DNA from: Chlamydiota bacterium | GTDB lineage: Bacteria > Chlamydiota > Chlamydiia > Chlamydiales > Parachlamydiaceae | Length of the DNA: 64,000 nt | Assembly (NCBI GenBank): GCA_013287905.1 | Contig: JABDCW010000002.1 | Location: 28,185-92,184 of the forward strand | Direction of reading: 5' to 3' | Shown here: positions 61,281-64,000 of the stretch, piece after piece | How positions within the stretch are numbered: the stretch's first letter is position 1 | Layout of the letters: every line of letters starts with the position of its first letter | Made by a program: the position numbers and the translations under genes | Notes under the pieces: model-generated | What the model saw: only the letters and a program-made list of their open reading frames with translations | The model's database searches: none | Told to the model about the DNA's origin: nothing

Positions 61281-61536
61281 CGTATTTCTCCATGATTTTA
61301 CAGATTACTTGTACTCAATATCGGCAAGGAAAGGAGGTGGAAATTGTATAAACAGTTATGAAACAATTGTTTATATCAAGATATACCCATGGCAATTATA
61401 TAGTTCAAATGGTTTGAAAATATAGATTTCGCTGTTCTATTCCTTAAGGTTGAAATGAAATACATAGAAGGATTTAACTCATTTATGAATTATTGTCAAA
61501 TGAATAATCCTAAGAAGAGGGGAGTCAAATAATCTT

Positions 61537-61568
61537 CCGGCATTCTGATCTAAAAATCAGAATGCCGG
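61537..61568 (-). terminator. Terminator-like hairpin after the Gly/His/Trp-rich gene
   Basis: A perfect 13-bp stem: CCGGCATTCTGAT and ATCAGAATGCCGG with a 6-base loop, starting 12 bases past the stop at 61581. The following bases on the minus strand (AAGATTATTTG) are only weakly U-rich. The rest of the 300-bp gap 61281-61580 holds the porin upstream region. Confidence 0.6.
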
Positions 61569-61580
61569 ATACTCATGGGT

Positions 61581-62051
61581 TTAATATGGAGAGACGTAGT
61601 AATAATTGTTAGAGTAACCATCTGAAGGATAATAATAGTTTGGGTAGTAATTATCATAGTTGTAATAGGGGCCAATTCCAACGCCGCCATACCAGCCATC
61701 CCATCCACCATCCCATCCGCCACCCCAGCCATGGCCATGCCATCCATCACCATGCCATCCATGGCCTCCCCAATCTCCATGGCCTCCCCAGCCTCCGCCA
61801 CCATGACCTCCCCAGCCTCCGCCACCATGGCCTCCCCAGCCTCCGCCGCCGCCATGGCCTCCGCCACCGCCATGGCCGCCGCCTCTGGCAATGAGCTCAT
61901 CATCCGGTTTATCTTGCTGAACCTGGTTATATTGCTGAACCTGCTTAGTTTGCTGCATTTGTGCATCATCAGCAACAACTGGAGTGCAGAGAATAAAAGC
62001 GGTGAAAGAAGTAAAAGCACCTACGCATAGATAACGATTAAAAATAGACAT
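61581..62051 (-). CDS. Secreted Gly/His/Trp/Tyr-rich repeat protein
   Basis: A 156-residue protein; GGAGGG precedes the ATG. It has a signal peptide (GAFTSFTAFILCTPVVADD), then a Gln-rich stretch (QMQQTKQVQQYNQVQQ). A long low-complexity part of GHGGGG, GWGGHGGG and GWHGDGWHGHG units (~52-115) follows, and then a Tyr/Asn-rich tail (YNYDNYYPNYYYPSDGYSNNYYY). Many histidines suggest metal binding; the glycine/aromatic composition suggests a surface or cell-wall-like matrix protein. Another frame of similar length (61550-62020) is a shadow of the repeats. It ends at a strong hairpin. Confidence 0.8.
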   Translation of the reverse strand: MSIFNRYLCVGAFTSFTAFILCTPVVADDAQMQQTKQVQQYNQVQQDKPDDELIARGGGHGGGGGHGGGGGWGGHGGGGWGGHGGGGWGGHGDWGGHGWHGDGWHGHGWGGGWDGGWDGWYGGVGIGPYYNYDNYYPNYYYPSDGYSNNYYYVSPY

Positions 62052-62112
62052 AATCCCTCCATATATTTATAGACCGTGTATTTAGGATTAAAAAATAATT
62101 TTAATTATTTGT

Positions 62113-62772
62113 CTATCTGTAATCGTCTTCTCTTTCGGATAACAGATCGACAATTTCAGACGAAGTGGTTTGAATTTCGAGAACAAAGCCTTCGATACGG
62201 CTGATGATATAGTTATAAGCGATTATCGATGGAATGGCAACGCTTAGGCCGGCTGCGGTGGTGATGAGGGCATATTCCATCGCTTCTCCAATTCTGGATG
62301 CTGAAATGTCGACAAGGCCGCTGATGCGCATTTCTGAAAAAGCCTGAATAAATCCAAGTACTGTTCCCAACAGGCCAATTAAAGGGGCAATGTAGGCGAT
62401 AATTGACAAAATTTTAGCGTTCTTTTCCAGTTTTGCGATTTCGATCAGACCGGCTGTCTCCATAGCACTTTCAATTTTTTCTTTAATCCGGTTATGTTTA
62501 AGGAGTCCCGCTTTGATAATGTTGGCGATGGTTCCACCCGTTGTTTCACAGATGCCTATTGCTTCAACAAGGTTGCCCTCTTTAATACTTTTTCTTATAT
62601 TAACAATAAATGAATTTGTATCGATTTCTGATTTTTTTAATTGGATTAACCGTTCGATAAAGATGGCAAAACTTAAAATAGAGCAAATTCCAATAATGAT
62701 CAGGATAATGTTCCAATTGGAATCAGTGAAAATGTTGGCTAATGTTAAATGATCAGAAAGAAAAATAGTCAT
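62113..62772 (-). CDS. MotA/TolQ/ExbB-type proton channel protein
   Basis: A 219-residue inner membrane protein; GGAGAAGGAG precedes the ATG. Helix 1 lies at ~19-38 (NIILIIIGICSILSFAIFIERL), with a cytoplasmic loop and two further helices: ILSIIAYIAPLIGLLGTVLGFIQAF (~125-150) and ALITTAAGLSVAIPSIIAYNYI (~170-190). These are diagnostic of the family. With an ExbD/TolR partner it converts proton flow into force on an outer-membrane partner. No exbD follows within the window. Its start overlaps the upstream TPR gene by 20 bases. Confidence 0.9.
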   Translation of the reverse strand: MTIFLSDHLTLANIFTDSNWNIILIIIGICSILSFAIFIERLIQLKKSEIDTNSFIVNIRKSIKEGNLVEAIGICETTGGTIANIIKAGLLKHNRIKEKIESAMETAGLIEIAKLEKNAKILSIIAYIAPLIGLLGTVLGFIQAFSEMRISGLVDISASRIGEAMEYALITTAAGLSVAIPSIIAYNYIISRIEGFVLEIQTTSSEIVDLLSEREDDYR

Positions 62773-64000
62773 GCTCCTTCTCCAGTTGTTGTTTTGCTTT
62801 TATTGCCCATTCCCCCTTTTTTTGCGCAAGGGATTCGAGTTGTTTGCGGGCCAATTCGGGACGATGATCAAGAGTGTAAAGATTGGCTCGCATAAACATA
62901 GCTTTCAGGCGTAAGTGAGAGATTGTCTCATCGTTGACCACCTTCGATAATGTCAAAATGGCTAAATCATACTGCATTAAACCACTATAGCAAAGACTGA
63001 TCTGAATCCATAGATCCAATTTCTGATCTGTCGAAAGAAGGTCTTTCCCGGTCGTGTCAGCTAATTGGAACAATTCCAACGACTTTGCGAAATCTTTTTG
63101 CTTGAGGGCAATGAGGCCCTTTTCGAACAGGCTTAAGGAAAGATAATAGGAACGGGTGGCTGTATACTTTGCGATCATTTGAGATAGTATCTGATCTGCA
63201 GCAGGATCATTTCCTTGAGCTAAATAGCTTTTGGCAAGTTCATACAGACTTTCCTGATAAATTAACGGGTAAGGGGATTCTTGCCACAGCACAGCAGTAT
63301 ATTTATTTGCCGGGTCCTGAAAATCGTCGACGATTTTCTTAAATACTTCCGTTGCATAGTTTAAATAAATTTGCCGTTTGGCCCCTTGCGATTCATTGGC
63401 AATGGTCAAATTTGCCTTGGCCCTCTCCAGGGTACTGCGATAACGGACAGATATATAGTAATTGAACAGCGACGATGAAATTTTTGTTCCCTCCTTTGCA
63501 TAGAGATCAAAAAGTGTTTCTGCTTCCTGAAAATAATCGATGGCTAAGGTGAGGTTTTTTTTGCTGATCCATTTTCCTGTTGGAGACTTGCGATTGAGCC
63601 TGCTGTTAAGTCCAGCCAAGAAATTAGCTTCAATTAAGAAGGGTGTTGCGGGAAAATGAGAAGAAAAATGTTGTAAATGCCGGATGGCTTGTTTATCCCC
63701 CTGAAGATATTCCTGGTAGGAATAATAAAGAAAATAACTTTCCGGGGCAAATGGAGATTGAGGATATGATTCAAAAATCTGCGAGAGATACTTTTTCCTC
63801 AAAGCAGGGTCTTCATCCAGGTATGCCGAACTTTTGGCCGCAAAAAATAAGCTTTCGGCGCATAATGGGGAATCGGGAAAGCTGTCAGTTAATTGTAAAT
63901 ATACCGATTTGGCGGCTGAATAGTTTTTGGCAAGGTAATGGCTGTCCGCTAAGCATTTGAGGGCGACGGGCCCAAATTGTTGTTTCATTGCTGCAGCTGC
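62753..64000 (-). CDS. Tetratricopeptide-repeat protein (5' end outside window)
   Basis: At least 415 residues, open to the edge. An ATG at 63988 is internal to an Ala-rich frame that runs on, so the true start is probably upstream. Repeated TPR-like helix pairs are seen throughout: YLAKNYSAAKSVYLQLTDSFPDSPLCAE, LRKKYLSQIFESYPQSPFAPES, YELAKSYLAQGNDPAADQILSQMIAK and CYSGLMQYDLAILTLSKVV. This arrangement with FPDSPLA-type ends is like BamD/CpoB envelope TPR proteins. Translational coupling to the ExbB/TolQ gene suggests a role in a Tol-Pal or Exb envelope system. Confidence 0.8.
   Translation of the reverse strand, partial: AAAAMKQQFGPVALKCLADSHYLAKNYSAAKSVYLQLTDSFPDSPLCAESLFFAAKSSAYLDEDPALRKKYLSQIFESYPQSPFAPESYFLYYSYQEYLQGDKQAIRHLQHFSSHFPATPFLIEANFLAGLNSRLNRKSPTGKWISKKNLTLAIDYFQEAETLFDLYAKEGTKISSSLFNYYISVRYRSTLERAKANLTIANESQGAKRQIYLNYATEVFKKIVDDFQDPANKYTAVLWQESPYPLIYQESLYELAKSYLAQGNDPAADQILSQMIAKYTATRSYYLSLSLFEKGLIALKQKDFAKSLELFQLADTTGKDLLSTDQKLDLWIQISLCYSGLMQYDLAILTLSKVVNDETISHLRLKAMFMRANLYTLDHRPELARKQLESLAQKKGEWAIKAKQQLEKEHDYFSF

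Noticed and set aside
61550..62020. Second long ORF over the Gly/His/Trp-rich gene
   Set aside because: It has no signal peptide or ribosome site; the Met/Ala-rich content is a frame shadow of the glycine repeats.

Overview
The window looks like chromosomal DNA from an environmental (amoeba- or arthropod-associated) member of the Chlamydiae, order Parachlamydiales. Several things point there: the glmM-glmS-tyrP gene order known from Chlamydia, a signal peptidase I with a very large insertion, a cysteine-containing MOMP-like porin, bilobed hydrophobic Inc-like proteins, and SNF2 helicase, recO, mutY and ispH genes of chlamydial type. It also carries an aconitase, a cbb3 oxidase and a cytochrome b complex, which the pathogenic Chlamydiaceae lack. 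I cannot fix the genus from sequence alone.

Layout. 1-7.6 kb: a minus-strand respiratory operon (tiny ORF, cytochrome b, seven-heme cytochrome c, ccoN, ccoO running off the edge). 7.9-14.1 kb: patatin-like lipoprotein, an archaeal-type AspRS fused to a YbaK-type editing domain, and two alpha/beta hydrolases. 14.2-21.5 kb: an accessory island with two AAA+/DUF4143 ATPases, a remnant of a third, an exported polymorphic toxin with two tandem immunity genes and an orphan toxin tail, a winged-helix regulator with a symmetric operator, and a duplicated 3' end of the AspRS gene. 21.5-26.5 kb: lepB, a TPR protein and two paralogous Inc-like membrane proteins. 26.9-32.4 kb: tatA-tatC-glmM-glmS-tyrP. 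32.4-41.5 kb: Hsa32-like and MmgE/PrpD genes, an exported guanylate-kinase-like protein, recO, a degenerate histidine phosphatase, a CcsA-type cytochrome c assembly protein and a third DUF4143 ATPase. 41.8-50.5 kb: a 714-residue repeat-containing putative effector, aconitase, DipZ and a cysteine-free CcdA paralogue, and a DUF4160/DUF2442 pair. 50.8-64 kb: a second toxin/immunity cassette broken by a MITE, ispH, a beta-barrel protein, SNF2 helicase, mutY, MOMP-like porin, a Gly/His/Trp/Tyr-rich secreted protein, an ExbB/TolQ channel and a TPR protein running off the edge.

The genes form several coherent sets. CcsA and DipZ can serve haem attachment and thiol chemistry for the c-type cytochromes of the 5' operon. 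TatAC could export folded proteins, including any Rieske protein encoded elsewhere. GlmM and GlmS make the UDP-GlcNAc precursor.

The intergenic DNA is unusually rich in dispersed elements. There are at least seven full or partial copies of a ~170-bp palindromic element with TATACCGAA ends. There are six copies of an AACACAAAGGCAC-type palindrome, one with an apparent target-site duplication and an empty-site paralogue. There are also four palindromes built from repeated short words, and two MITE-like elements. In two or three places an element supplies the end of a coding sequence.
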